DNA of 18,574 nt from Bacteroidales bacterium GP2 (lineage in GTDB: Bacteria; Bacteroidota; Bacteroidia; Bacteroidales; Muribaculaceae). The DNA is taken from NCBI GenBank assembly GCA_001701115.1, contig DAAJ01000066.1:1-18574 (forward strand). The letters are read 5' to 3'. Position numbers and translations under genes: made by a program. Each line of letters starts with the position of its first letter. Position 1 is the first letter of the stretch. This document shows positions 8,713 through 17,080 of the stretch, in pieces. The notes under the pieces were generated by a model. The model was not told where the DNA came from. It saw only the letters and a list, made by a program, of their open reading frames with translations, and made no database searches.

Positions 8713-9150
8713 TTATCTGCGCTTCTTTGCAAAGAAGTTTTTTATTAATGCTGAGCACTCAGGCTCAAGCACTCCGCTTGTAACAGTTGCTTTGGGGTGA
8801 AAAGGCATGGGAGTATATGTCGAGTATCCGCGTTTGGAATCAGACGCCCCGTAGACTATTCTTTTTATTTGGCTCCAACCTATAGCACCGGCACACATCA
8901 AGCATGGTTCTACAGTCACATATAATGTACATTTGCTAAGGTATTTACCGCCGGTGGCTTCGGCTGCCGCGGTAATAGCTTGCATTTCAGCATGTGCCGT
9001 TACATCATTGAGTGTCTCGGTAAGGTTATGCCCACGACCTATTACACGACTATCGCACACAATTACCGCACCGATAGGCACCTCACCGCTATCCTCTGCA
9101 TGCATTGCCTCATCAAGCGCAATACGCATGAATTTTTCGTCATCAGTCAT
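8713..9150 (-). CDS. tadA: tRNA-specific adenosine deaminase
   Basis: TadA is predicted to convert adenosine 34 to inosine in the wobble position of tRNA-Arg(ACG). The 145-residue protein has the zinc-dependent deaminase signature: H53-A-E55, with E55 as the proton shuttle, and PCLMC with C83 and C86 as zinc ligands. A basic C-terminus (AKKRR) could help bind RNA. The start ATG overlaps the rnz stop by 4 nt (ATGA), indicating translational coupling with the tRNA-processing gene rnz. Related nucleoside deaminases such as guanine deaminase share the fold, but the length, C-terminus and rnz pairing favour TadA. Its last codons contain a palindrome that may act as the mutS terminator on the opposite strand. 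Confidence 0.92.
   Translation of the reverse strand: MTDDEKFMRIALDEAMHAEDSGEVPIGAVIVCDSRVIGRGHNLTETLNDVTAHAEMQAITAAAEATGGKYLSKCTLYVTVEPCLMCAGAIGWSQIKRIVYGASDSKRGYSTYTPMPFHPKATVTSGVLEPECSALIKNFFAKKRR
8722..8743 (+). terminator. Possible rho-independent terminator of mutS, inside the 3' end of tadA
   Basis: A perfect 16-nt palindrome, CTTCTTTGCAAAGAAG (8722-8737), is followed directly by six T residues on the plus strand. As RNA it folds into a 6-bp stem with a UGCA loop and a U tract, starting 17 nt after the mutS stop. The T tract is on the mutS side only, so it would stop mutS transcription but not tadA. The stem is AT-rich and weak. The same bases encode Phe-Phe-Ala-Lys-Lys of TadA, so chance is possible. 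Confidence 0.4.
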
Positions 9151-10061
9151 AACAGGTCAATCCTAAGTCCCTCATCAGCAGCAACCACGCAGTCAAATTC
9201 CTCTTTAGCTTCGCGTAGCATTACTTCTACATCTGTGTACCGCTTTGAATAATGCCCAATTATAAGTTGCTTCACTCCAGCTTCCCTTGCTATTATTGCT
9301 GCCTGGCGTGCTGTGGAATGCCCGCGTTCAAGAGCCTTTGCAATATTATCATCTGCGTAAGTTGATTCATGGTATATCACATCAACTCCACGCACTGCTT
9401 CCGCTACCCTATGATCAAAAACCGTATCTGAGCAATAAGCATAACTTATCGCTGGGTCTGGTGCTGTAGTCAAACGCTCATTGGGTATCAACTCACCGGA
9501 TGGAGTAATATAGTCTGCACCATTTTTAATATCCTTAAGCCGGTATACAGGAATGTCGTAAAACTTTACTATTTCACCGTTAAGATGACGCGGTTTGGCT
9601 TTCTCGCGAAAAATGTATCCGTAGCACGGTACACGGTGATACAATGGAAATGCCTCCACGGTTAGCGCATGGTCCTCATACACCACGCCACCCTCTGCAG
9701 GAACAGGCATAAACTCTATGTCATAAGGAGTCTCCTTGCAAAAATAGTTCACGAAACTTCTGAATAGCTCAAGTCCCTGCTGCGGCATGCACACAGTAAT
9801 CTTCCCACCTTTCTCATGAAGAGCCATAGTACACAATAGCCCGGGCAAACCGAAACAGTGGTCACCATGCAGATGGCTGATAAATATATGCGAGAGGCGC
9901 TGGAAACGCAATTTCATTCGACGCATTTGCACCTGAGCACCCTCTCCGCAATCAATCATAAAGAGCCTGTCACGGAAATCTATTACCTGGCAGGACGGAT
10001 TATGCCTTACCGTAGGGGTTGCCGAACCGCAACCTAAGATATTAATCTGAAATTTTGCCAT
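9147..10061 (-). CDS. rnz: Ribonuclease Z (tRNA 3' endonuclease)
   Basis: RNase Z cuts the 3' trailer from precursor tRNAs. The 304-residue protein has the short-form RNase Z pattern of the metallo-beta-lactamase fold: HLHGDH (H63, H65, D67, H68), H142, D212 and H270. These match the two-zinc site of the family almost position for position. The GHSTARQA block (H248) and the N-terminal ILGCGSATP motif, near the ATG at 10061, support the start choice. The start lies 20 nt inside the end of the flavodiiron gene, and the stop overlaps the tadA start by 4 nt, so the three genes look translationally coupled. Pairing with tadA makes sense, since both act on tRNA. Confidence 0.96.
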   Translation of the reverse strand: MAKFQINILGCGSATPTVRHNPSCQVIDFRDRLFMIDCGEGAQVQMRRMKLRFQRLSHIFISHLHGDHCFGLPGLLCTMALHEKGGKITVCMPQQGLELFRSFVNYFCKETPYDIEFMPVPAEGGVVYEDHALTVEAFPLYHRVPCYGYIFREKAKPRHLNGEIVKFYDIPVYRLKDIKNGADYITPSGELIPNERLTTAPDPAISYAYCSDTVFDHRVAEAVRGVDVIYHESTYADDNIAKALERGHSTARQAAIIAREAGVKQLIIGHYSKRYTDVEVMLREAKEEFDCVVAADEGLRIDLL

Positions 10062-11223
10062 CTCCAGCTATTGCTGTTGCAAGTTCTTCCATTGCTGCGC
10101 GTGTAGACGCATTCATCCTGCTCTTGATAGTAACCATAGGAGGAACAATTGTAATACCCGGAAGAGCGCTCATCGCCTCAGTCATCATTTTGCCGGCGAC
10201 AGGAGCCCATGAACCGTTCTCAATGATTCCAACTTTGCGGTTGCGGAAATTCTTCATCTTTAGATGATGCAGGAAATGATGCATAGGGGGGAACAGAGAG
10301 GCATCATAAGTTACCGCAGCAAGTACGATAGTGCTCATCCTGAATGCCTGGCTTACTGCCTCGGATAATTCCTGCTGGCACAGGTCAAATGTCATCACAT
10401 TTTCCACACCTTTGGACCTAAGCAGGTCGGCAAACTCAAGCGCGCATTCCTTTGTCCCACCGTAAACAGATGCATATGCCACTAAAACGCCGTCAGTTTC
10501 AGGTGTATAACTGCTCCAGGTATTATATAGCTTTACATATTTGCTCAAATCACCGGTAAGAACCGGACCATGAAGAGGAGCTATTAGCTTGACATCCAAT
10601 CCTGCGAGTTTTTTTAGCAGGTTCTGGGTCTGCGCCCCATATTTCCCTACTATATTTATATAGTACCTTCGAGCCTCACTAACCCAGTCATCCTCATAAT
10701 CAAGCGACCCGAATTTGCCAAATGCGTCAGCACTAAAAAGAACCTTTTCAGTAACTTCATAACTCACAAGGACCTCCGGCCAGTGGACCATAGGAGCTGT
10801 GGAAAACAAGATTTCGTGAGCACCAAGGGAAAGTCTGTCACCATCTTTTACAGCAAGAGTCCTGCCCTCAAAATTATAATCACCGAAGAACTGAGGCAAC
10901 ATATTGATTGCCTGTTTAGTTGCAACCAAGGTCATTTCAGGATATTCATCAAGGGCTCTGGTTATATTTGACGAGTGATCCGGCTCCATGTGGTGGACAA
11001 CAAGGTAGTCCGGCTTACGCTCACCAAGTTCAAGACGAATTTTAGCAAGCCATTCATCCCCGAAATTCCCTTCAACCGTGTCAAAGAGTGCAACTTTGTC
11101 ATCAATCACCAGAAAAGAATTATAAGAAATACCTTTTGGAACAGGATATTGGTTCTCAAAAAACTTTATATCGGTATCATTTACACCTACAAAACGGATA
11201 GAATCACTGATATTGTTGGTCAT
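10042..11223 (-). CDS. fprA: Flavodiiron protein (FprA-type oxygen/nitric oxide reductase)
   Basis: Flavodiiron proteins reduce O2 to water and/or NO to N2O in the cytoplasm, protecting anaerobes. This 393-residue protein has the minimal two-domain form. The N-terminal metallo-beta-lactamase domain carries a complete diiron ligand set: HMEPDH (H78, E80, D82, H83), H147, D166 and H218. The C-terminal flavodoxin domain (from about residue 245) has an FMN phosphate-binding loop, ASVYGGT (251-257). No rubredoxin or NADH-reductase domain is fused, so a separate electron donor is needed; none is in the window. An 80-bp AT-rich gap separates it from pdxB upstream, but I cannot find a TAnnTTTG element there, so its promoter is unresolved. 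The 3' end overlaps rnz by 20 nt. Whether O2 or NO is the preferred substrate cannot be told from the sequence. Confidence 0.93.
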   Translation of the reverse strand: MTNNISDSIRFVGVNDTDIKFFENQYPVPKGISYNSFLVIDDKVALFDTVEGNFGDEWLAKIRLELGERKPDYLVVHHMEPDHSSNITRALDEYPEMTLVATKQAINMLPQFFGDYNFEGRTLAVKDGDRLSLGAHEILFSTAPMVHWPEVLVSYEVTEKVLFSADAFGKFGSLDYEDDWVSEARRYYINIVGKYGAQTQNLLKKLAGLDVKLIAPLHGPVLTGDLSKYVKLYNTWSSYTPETDGVLVAYASVYGGTKECALEFADLLRSKGVENVMTFDLCQQELSEAVSQAFRMSTIVLAAVTYDASLFPPMHHFLHHLKMKNFRNRKVGIIENGSWAPVAGKMMTEAMSALPGITIVPPMVTIKSRMNASTRAAMEELATAIAGDGKISD

Positions 11224-11303
11224 AGCTATATTAATTTTTCTATTATTTGAGTTCTATATATGATTAACGAGCAATCAATGCCAAGTGTTTTGTAATATGT
11301 GCA

Positions 11304-12326
11304 TTATCTGAACAAGACCTCGTCTCTAAGCTTATACTTGTTCCTGATATTTTCAAATTCACCAGGATTAGCCTTTAAATCCGCGGTATCACCCATAGGA
11401 TTATAGGAGAGTGCTATGGCTGCGGCAGTAACACATTCGGGCAGATATTGCATGGCGGGCATATTGCCTAACTTAAGATTGAACTTGTCCGCTACAACCT
11501 GGGCAGCAATATAGGACGCTCTTTTCTTGCCTTGAAGGGAATATCCGGCGATATGCGGGGTTGCCACAGAAGCAATATCAAGCAGTTCTGTATTTATACC
11601 CGGTTCTCCTTCCCAGCAGTCTATCACTACTTTAGCTATTTTCCCATTTTTCAAACCGCTTAGTAATGCGGTTGTGTCAGTAACAGGACCTCGTGCTGAA
11701 TTTATAACAATAGGTTTCCGCTGTAACTTTTCCACAAAACGGGAATCCAACAGATGATGGGTAGGATACTTGCTTCCCTTAGTATAAGGTGTGTGGAAAG
11801 TGATTATATCAGCCTCGGCAGCTATAGAGTCCAAATCAACGAATCCTTCACTGCCTTCTGCCTCCTCTCTGGGAGGATCATTTACAAGAACCTTCATGCC
11901 AAGTTGCTTTCCCCATTCAGCAACTATCTTGCCGACATGACCGGCACCGATGACACCGAGGCACTTTCCCTCAAGATTAATTCCAAGCGCAAGCAAGGAA
12001 GCAAACACGTATTGGGCAACCGCAGGAGCATTGCATCCCGGAGCATTCTTCACCTCTATCCCGTTTTTTTCACACCATTCAATATCCACATGGTCAAGAC
12101 CGATAGTTGCAGACGCTATAAGCTTGCACTTGCTACCTTTAAGGAGTTGCTCATTACACTTTGTCCTTGTCCTTGTAACGATAGCATCCGCACCAGCAAC
12201 TGCTTCCCTGGTAATGTCCTCTGGAGCGAGATAAATCACATCCGCTCCACCATCCAGCAATCCCTGGAAAAATGGAATATTCTTTTCTACGATAATTTTT
12301 ATACGGTCAGATTCCATACGAAGCAT
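11304..12326 (-). CDS. pdxB: Erythronate-4-phosphate dehydrogenase
   Basis: PdxB oxidises 4-phosphoerythronate, the second step of the deoxyxylulose-5-phosphate-dependent route to pyridoxal phosphate. The 340-residue protein is of the D-2-hydroxyacid dehydrogenase type. It has a Rossmann GAGHVG (residues 127-132) for NAD binding, and a catalytic set of R212 (NSARG), E241 (WEGEP) and H258 (TPHIAGYS). The start is ambiguous between ATG 12326 and ATG 12317 (three codons later). The family-like IKIIVEKNIPF block follows closely, so either start gives an intact enzyme. With the first start, the gene overlaps the end of the upstream membrane-protein gene by 28 nt, and with the second by 19 nt. It is the last gene of the cysE-rlmL-purD-membrane protein-pdxB run. 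Other pdx genes are not in the window. Confidence 0.93.
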   Translation of the reverse strand: MLRMESDRIKIIVEKNIPFFQGLLDGGADVIYLAPEDITREAVAGADAIVTRTRTKCNEQLLKGSKCKLIASATIGLDHVDIEWCEKNGIEVKNAPGCNAPAVAQYVFASLLALGINLEGKCLGVIGAGHVGKIVAEWGKQLGMKVLVNDPPREEAEGSEGFVDLDSIAAEADIITFHTPYTKGSKYPTHHLLDSRFVEKLQRKPIVINSARGPVTDTTALLSGLKNGKIAKVVIDCWEGEPGINTELLDIASVATPHIAGYSLQGKKRASYIAAQVVADKFNLKLGNMPAMQYLPECVTAAAIALSYNPMGDTADLKANPGEFENIRNKYKLRDEVLFR

Positions 12327-13285
12327 CCTATATAAAGAGCGATAATAAGAATGATGACTATGTAAGCGCGTTTGCTTTCAAACAATCTCATGAATAACCC
12401 TGCCTGAAAAGCCACGCACACATCAAGCAGAGGAACGTATGCCCAGATATTTGTGAAATCTACAAGGCACAATACTCCCGTAACTATCCCCATAAGGCAC
12501 CATACACCTGTAAAGGCACGATTACGGGCATTGAATGCAATCATCTTCATAAGGTTGCACACACCAAGAACCAAACCGATAAAAAGTGTGAGCCCGACGC
12601 ACGCGAATGTGGACAAATCCTCACTCTCAAAGAATATGCCGTATGCTGCAGTTGGATCAGGAAGAGAAAATTCGTTGAACCTCAGCATGCCGAAACCCCA
12701 CAGAATCCAGAGAGGTGTCACAAGCCCTATAAGCGAAGCGACAAAAGTACGGAAATTAAGGCATCTCATCTGGCTCAACCCAACAAGAAAAACCAGAATA
12801 TAAGGCAAAAAGGAATAATCTACAAGAGCACCGCAGGCGAGAAGAAAAAAAATGAGAAATACCCTGCGGGTTCGCAGCGGTGAAAGGTATATGGAATACA
12901 GGAGCGTTACGCAAAGCAATGTCACCAGAGCCAGAATCACACCAGTATCAAGCGATATGTAAAGTTCCGGAGTGCCGACAATCATTATTGTGAACAGCCC
13001 GACAAACATAAGTGACACTGTTCTCAAAATATTGTATACCTTGTTAATTGCCGCCATGGTTACACAGCAACATCCAATCAGCACCACTGCTGTCAATGCT
13101 GACAGTTCACGGCTGCTGACAAGGCTATCGAAATCCGGCAACCACATGCCACCAATGGAGACATTGCCTCCATAAATTCCGGAGACATACGCCGTCCATC
13201 CCATAACGAGAGACGTAAAAATCATAAGCCACGTGAAACCACGCGACTTAATGATTGATGATATTCTTTTTTCTGTGCGTCTCAC
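12299..13285 (-). CDS. Polytopic inner-membrane protein of unknown function
   Basis: I do not recognise this 328-residue protein. It has about ten hydrophobic segments (roughly residues 17-38, 62-82, 88-110, 115-134, 141-170, 180-202, 225-248, 258-275, 278-299 and 307-325), a short basic N-terminus and only short loops. It has no cleavable signal peptide and no transporter signature I can name. There is a small cysteine run (C72-C74) in the second helix. It resembles the poorly characterised multi-helix membrane proteins common in Bacteroidetes (DUF6427-like proteins are one possibility, not established). It starts 13 nt after purD and overlaps pdxB, so it is expressed with nucleotide and cofactor synthesis genes. 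That position is conserved enough in spacing to suggest a real gene, but not a function. Confidence 0.8.
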   Translation of the reverse strand: MRRTEKRISSIIKSRGFTWLMIFTSLVMGWTAYVSGIYGGNVSIGGMWLPDFDSLVSSRELSALTAVVLIGCCCVTMAAINKVYNILRTVSLMFVGLFTIMIVGTPELYISLDTGVILALVTLLCVTLLYSIYLSPLRTRRVFLIFFLLACGALVDYSFLPYILVFLVGLSQMRCLNFRTFVASLIGLVTPLWILWGFGMLRFNEFSLPDPTAAYGIFFESEDLSTFACVGLTLFIGLVLGVCNLMKMIAFNARNRAFTGVWCLMGIVTGVLCLVDFTNIWAYVPLLDVCVAFQAGLFMRLFESKRAYIVIILIIALYIGCFVWNLTV

Positions 13286-13298
13286 GCTCCAGACTTGA

Positions 13299-14582
13299 TT
13301 AGGCTTCAGCCGCCAGCTTCATCAAATCCCTTCCGATATCCCTGCGGGAGTATTTGCCGTCAAATTTGATTTTCTCTATTGCAGCGTAACTCTTGGCAAG
13401 GGCTTCTGCAATATCATTGCCTGTAGAGCTCACCGAAATCACACGTCCACCGGAAGTCACCAGACGTCCTTCCTCATCCACTTTCGTGCCAGCGTGGAAA
13501 GGAATGCTGTCAACAACATTTTCAAGTCCGGTAATCACTCTTCCTTTCGGATAAGAGCCGGGATAGCCTTCAGAAACCATCATAACGGTTACTGCTGGTT
13601 GAGGATTATGTTTTAGCTCAAGTTCACCGAGATTGCCGGACGCAGCTGCATCCATGAGCTCTAACAGATCTGAGTCAACTCTAAGCATCACTGCCTCTGT
13701 TTCCGGATCACCCATCCTAACATTATACTCAATAACCATCGGATCACCCCCGACATTAATAAGCCCGAGGAAAATAAAGCCACGATAGGTGATGCCCGCT
13801 TTTTTCAAGCCTTCAATTGTAGGTTTGATGATACGTTCCTCTACCTTGTCCATAAACACCTCGTCCGCGAAAACAACCGGACTTACGGCACCCATGCCAC
13901 CGGTATTCAATCCGGTGTCACCTTCACCGATACGCTTGTAATCTTTTGCGACCGGGAGAATCCTGTAACCACCGTTACCATCGGTTAGAACAAATACAGA
14001 ACACTCGATTCCACTCAGGAACTCTTCTATCACAACAGTAGCCGAAGACTTTCCGAACATTCCACCAAGCATCTCTTCAAGAGCCTTTTCGGCATCTGCA
14101 AGATTATCTATTATCAACACTCCTTTGCCTGCCGCAAGACCATCTGCTTTCAGAACATAAGGAGCGTTAAGTGTGGCAAGGAATTTTTTACCTTCTTCAA
14201 CTGTCTCAGCAGTGAAAGAACGGTAGCGTGCAGTAGGAATATTATTTGATTCCATAAAACGCTTCGCAAAATCCTTGCTCCCTTCAAGTGCCGCTCCGGC
14301 TTTTGAGGGACCGCACACTTTTACGGGTTTATCCTCAAAATAATCATATAGCCCGGCAACAAGCGGATCTTCATTGCCGGCAACAATCATATCTATTTTG
14401 TTTTCTGCTACAAATTTTTCAATGGCAGGAAAATCCATCGGGGAAATTGCCACATTTGTGCCGTATTGGGTTGTGCCGCCGTTACCGGGAGCAATAAACA
14501 GTTTGTCGAGTTTCGGGCTCTGAGCCATTTTCCAAGCGAGCGCAGACTCCCTGCCGCCGCTTCCAAGCAAAAGTATATTCAT
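13299..14582 (-). CDS. purD: Phosphoribosylamine-glycine ligase
   Basis: PurD joins glycine to phosphoribosylamine using ATP, the second step of de novo purine synthesis. The 427-residue length is typical. It shows the N-terminal GSGGRE motif (residues 7-12), an ATP-grasp core with K145 and ADGLAAGKG (146-154), GDTGLNTGGMGA (221-232), and metal-binding E285 and N287 in EYNVRMGDPETE. All key regions are present and there is no fusion to other pur genes. The ATG at 14582 lies 9 nt after the rlmL-like gene stop, and the membrane-protein gene follows after 13 nt, so it is an internal operon gene. No other purine gene is in the window. Confidence 0.97.
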   Translation of the reverse strand: MNILLLGSGGRESALAWKMAQSPKLDKLFIAPGNGGTTQYGTNVAISPMDFPAIEKFVAENKIDMIVAGNEDPLVAGLYDYFEDKPVKVCGPSKAGAALEGSKDFAKRFMESNNIPTARYRSFTAETVEEGKKFLATLNAPYVLKADGLAAGKGVLIIDNLADAEKALEEMLGGMFGKSSATVVIEEFLSGIECSVFVLTDGNGGYRILPVAKDYKRIGEGDTGLNTGGMGAVSPVVFADEVFMDKVEERIIKPTIEGLKKAGITYRGFIFLGLINVGGDPMVIEYNVRMGDPETEAVMLRVDSDLLELMDAAASGNLGELELKHNPQPAVTVMMVSEGYPGSYPKGRVITGLENVVDSIPFHAGTKVDEEGRLVTSGGRVISVSSTGNDIAEALAKSYAAIEKIKFDGKYSRRDIGRDLMKLAAEA

Positions 14583-14591
14583 AGCTTCAAA

Positions 14592-16130
14592 TTATTTCTT
14601 TTTCCAACCTTTACGGCTTCGCATAACTACACCATCTTCTGACGGTGGCAGTGAAGGACGTTTGCCGACCAGGCTTTTTAATGCATTTTCATTTCTACGG
14701 CGTGCAAACGGATTTTCATCCTCCGGCTCATCATTTTCACGACCTGCAAATCGTCCTTTTTTAGGACGGTAATTATCTTCAAGTTTGCTTCGCTGTGCCC
14801 GTTTGCGGTCATCACGCCCGTTGTGTGATTTCCCACTAAATGATTCCTTGCCTCCGAATCCTTTTTTACGCGCATCACGCTTCCATTCTTCATCTGTCAT
14901 TTTGCGAGGACCTTTTGATTTCCTGTCAGCTACCCTATCTGAGTCACCGGCACGGAGTGAGCGCCCGGATTTACGGAAACTCTCGTAGTCACCGTCAAAT
15001 ATGATATATTCCCTCAATTCACATTCAAGAGCGCCATTGAAAATCGTTTCTTTCACCGAAGGAGAGAGACCTATACAGTTAAAATATTCCTCACGATAGC
15101 CTATAATCCACGCATGGTAGCCTACAAACACCCTCTTCAACTTAGTGCCTATCATACGATAAAGACCTTCCATATCATCAGAGCCTATACGCTCGCCATA
15201 CGGAGGATTTGTAACCAGGATTCCATCAGCAGGAGCTTCTTCCCACTGGGATATAGGTTTAACCTTTAGGTCAATATATTTTCCAACACCCGCTTGCTTG
15301 ATGTTTCTTTCAGCGATTGCAACTGCTTTAGGAGATATGTCGCTGCCGTAAATGCACTGCTTCAACTCCTTTTCTCCAGATTCATCATTATAAATGCTGT
15401 CAAACAGTTCAGCATCAAAATCCTTCCATGACTCAAAAGCAAACTTTTTACGATATATGCCCGGCATGATTCCCGCACCTATCAGGGCTGCCTCGATAAG
15501 GAATGTGCCAGATCCGCACATCGGGTCAACAAAGGGGCAATCCCCTCTCCAACCGCTTTTAAGAATTATTCCGGCTGCAAGCACCTCATTTATCGGTGCC
15601 TCTGTCTGCTCCACACGATAGCCGCGTTTATGCAATGATTCACCGGATGAGTCAAGCGACAAAGTCACACGCTCTCCCGCAATATGGACATTTATCATAA
15701 CGTCTGCATCCTGCAACCTTACTCCAGGGCGTTTGTCCGCACCAAAACGGTCTTTGAAATAGTCTACAATTGCATCCTTTACCCTGTAAGTCACATATCT
15801 GGAATGGGTAAATTCATCTGAATTGCTTACTGTGTCAAGGGAAAATGTCTTATCCAGCGATAATATCTGTGTCCAGTCGTATTCTTTGACCATTTCATAA
15901 AGCTCGTCCGCATCGTGGGCAACAAACTTGTATATTGGTTTGAGTATCCTCAATGCGGTGCGGCAACACATATTGGCTTTATAGAGCATTGCCTTGTCAC
16001 CCTCAAACGACACCATTCTGCGTCCGGGCTCCACATTCACTGCTCCGAGATTGCGCAGTTCCTCGGCAAGTACATCTTCAAGACCGTGAAAGGTCTTCGC
16101 AACCATCTCAAACTGAAAATTATCCTCCAT
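14592..16130 (-). CDS. rlmL: THUMP-domain rRNA guanine-N2 methyltransferase (RlmL-like) with a basic tail
   Basis: This is predicted to methylate a guanine N2 in 23S rRNA, as the N-terminal half of E. coli RlmKL (YcbY) does. In order it has an N-terminal ferredoxin-like and THUMP region (about residues 1-165), then a class I methyltransferase domain. The latter carries DPMCGSGTF (202-210) for S-adenosylmethionine binding and the N308-P-P-Y311 catalytic motif. From about residue 385 to 512 comes a strongly charged Lys/Arg/Asp/Glu-rich tail without hydrophobic core, likely disordered and RNA-binding (inference). The RlmK half of the enterobacterial fusion is absent. Spacing is 22 nt after cysE and 9 nt before purD, so it appears to be in the same operon. 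The exact target base is inferred from the family only. Confidence 0.88.
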   Translation of the reverse strand: MEDNFQFEMVAKTFHGLEDVLAEELRNLGAVNVEPGRRMVSFEGDKAMLYKANMCCRTALRILKPIYKFVAHDADELYEMVKEYDWTQILSLDKTFSLDTVSNSDEFTHSRYVTYRVKDAIVDYFKDRFGADKRPGVRLQDADVMINVHIAGERVTLSLDSSGESLHKRGYRVEQTEAPINEVLAAGIILKSGWRGDCPFVDPMCGSGTFLIEAALIGAGIMPGIYRKKFAFESWKDFDAELFDSIYNDESGEKELKQCIYGSDISPKAVAIAERNIKQAGVGKYIDLKVKPISQWEEAPADGILVTNPPYGERIGSDDMEGLYRMIGTKLKRVFVGYHAWIIGYREEYFNCIGLSPSVKETIFNGALECELREYIIFDGDYESFRKSGRSLRAGDSDRVADRKSKGPRKMTDEEWKRDARKKGFGGKESFSGKSHNGRDDRKRAQRSKLEDNYRPKKGRFAGRENDEPEDENPFARRRNENALKSLVGKRPSLPPSEDGVVMRSRKGWKKK

Positions 16131-16152
16131 GAGTTTTATTGTTGGGCAAAAT

Positions 16153-17073
16153 TTATTTGAATCTTAATATATTGTCAGGGCGTGCCTGCACAAGTTTCTC
16201 ACCAGCGCCAACATCTTCTGTTATCCATAGGTTACCGCCGATTACAGCTCCATCACCTATATGGATTCGTCCGAGCACCGTTGTGTTTGCATAAATCACT
16301 ACATCATTGCCTATGATTGGATGACGCGGCACACCTTTAACCGGATTATTGTTTTCATCACGTGCAAAACTCTTTGCACCGAGTGTCACACCCTGATATA
16401 GCTTGACATTGTTTCCAATAATTGCTGTTGCGCCCACCACTACGCCGGTGCCATGGTCTATAACAAAACTTTCGCCGATTGATGCACCGGGATGAATGTC
16501 TATTCCTGTGTCACGGTGAGCCTGTTCACTAATCATCCTCGGTATAACAGGCACACCGAGTTCATACAATATATGGGCTATGCGATAGTTGACTGTTGCC
16601 CTCACACCTGGATAACAGAAAATCACCTCATCCACCGAAGGGGCTGCCGGGTCACCTACAAATGTTGCTTGTGCATCAGAAAAAAGCACCCTGCGGAGTT
16701 CAGGAAGCCGCTCTATGAAATCAAGAGCCATGTTTTTTGCATCATCCTTGATGCTCTCCTTTCCTTGTTCGCCAAACGCAAGTCCTGCTGCTATCTGAAT
16801 CCTTAGGCAATTATATAGTTCCTCAACGGCAATACCGGTATAATACTGCAGATTATGGTAAGAAATGCCTGAAGCCCCGAAAAAACCTGGAAACACAAGG
16901 CGGCGGCTCAAAGAAATAATCTTTCCTACCTCATCATGGCTTGGGAGAGGAGCTCCCCCGTTTCGTCCTTCATGTGGCAGACGCGTGCAACGTTCATCCA
17001 CAAGCTGGTTCACCACAGCTGTGACTCTCTCCGCGCACCCATGCGCATTACGCGCCGATACCTTTTTCTCCAT
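16153..17073 (-). CDS. cysE: Serine O-acetyltransferase
   Basis: CysE/EpsC acetylates L-serine with acetyl-CoA, the committed step of cysteine synthesis. The 306-residue protein has a helical N-terminal half and, from about residue 188, hexapeptide repeats forming a left-handed beta-helix. The catalytic candidates are D206-H207 in IDHGTG and H251 in RHPII, matching the Asp-His and His of E. coli CysE. The C-terminus ends in ILRFK and lacks the terminal Ile seen in CysE proteins that insert into the CysK active site, so regulation by a cysteine synthase complex is doubtful (inference). The ATG at 17073 lies only a few bases downstream of a strong promoter, so the mRNA may be almost leaderless. 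In-frame GTG codons at residues 20, 21 and 25 are alternative starts. It is the first gene of the cysE-to-pdxB run. Confidence 0.92.
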   Translation of the reverse strand: MEKKVSARNAHGCAERVTAVVNQLVDERCTRLPHEGRNGGAPLPSHDEVGKIISLSRRLVFPGFFGASGISYHNLQYYTGIAVEELYNCLRIQIAAGLAFGEQGKESIKDDAKNMALDFIERLPELRRVLFSDAQATFVGDPAAPSVDEVIFCYPGVRATVNYRIAHILYELGVPVIPRMISEQAHRDTGIDIHPGASIGESFVIDHGTGVVVGATAIIGNNVKLYQGVTLGAKSFARDENNNPVKGVPRHPIIGNDVVIYANTTVLGRIHIGDGAVIGGNLWITEDVGAGEKLVQARPDNILRFK

Positions 17074-17080
17074 AATGATG

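Noticed and set aside
11224..11303. AT-rich 80-bp gap between pdxB and the flavodiiron gene as a terminator, promoter or small RNA
   Set aside because: I find no stable hairpin with a T tract and no TAnnTTTG element. A promoter may exist, but I cannot point to it.
11754..12335. A 193-codon open frame on the plus strand opposite pdxB
   Set aside because: It lies entirely across the well-supported pdxB gene and the end of the adjacent gene. Its translation has no recognisable features.
14583..14592. Promoter-like TAATTTG just upstream of purD
   Set aside because: It is one base short of the TAnnTTTG spacing and falls in a 9-nt gap. It probably reflects the AT-rich stop region.
16131..16152. 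Promoter-like TAAATTTTG upstream of the rlmL-like gene
   Set aside because: It has one base too many between TA and TTTG compared with the consensus, and it overlaps the cysE stop region. Operon transcription from the cysE promoter is simpler.
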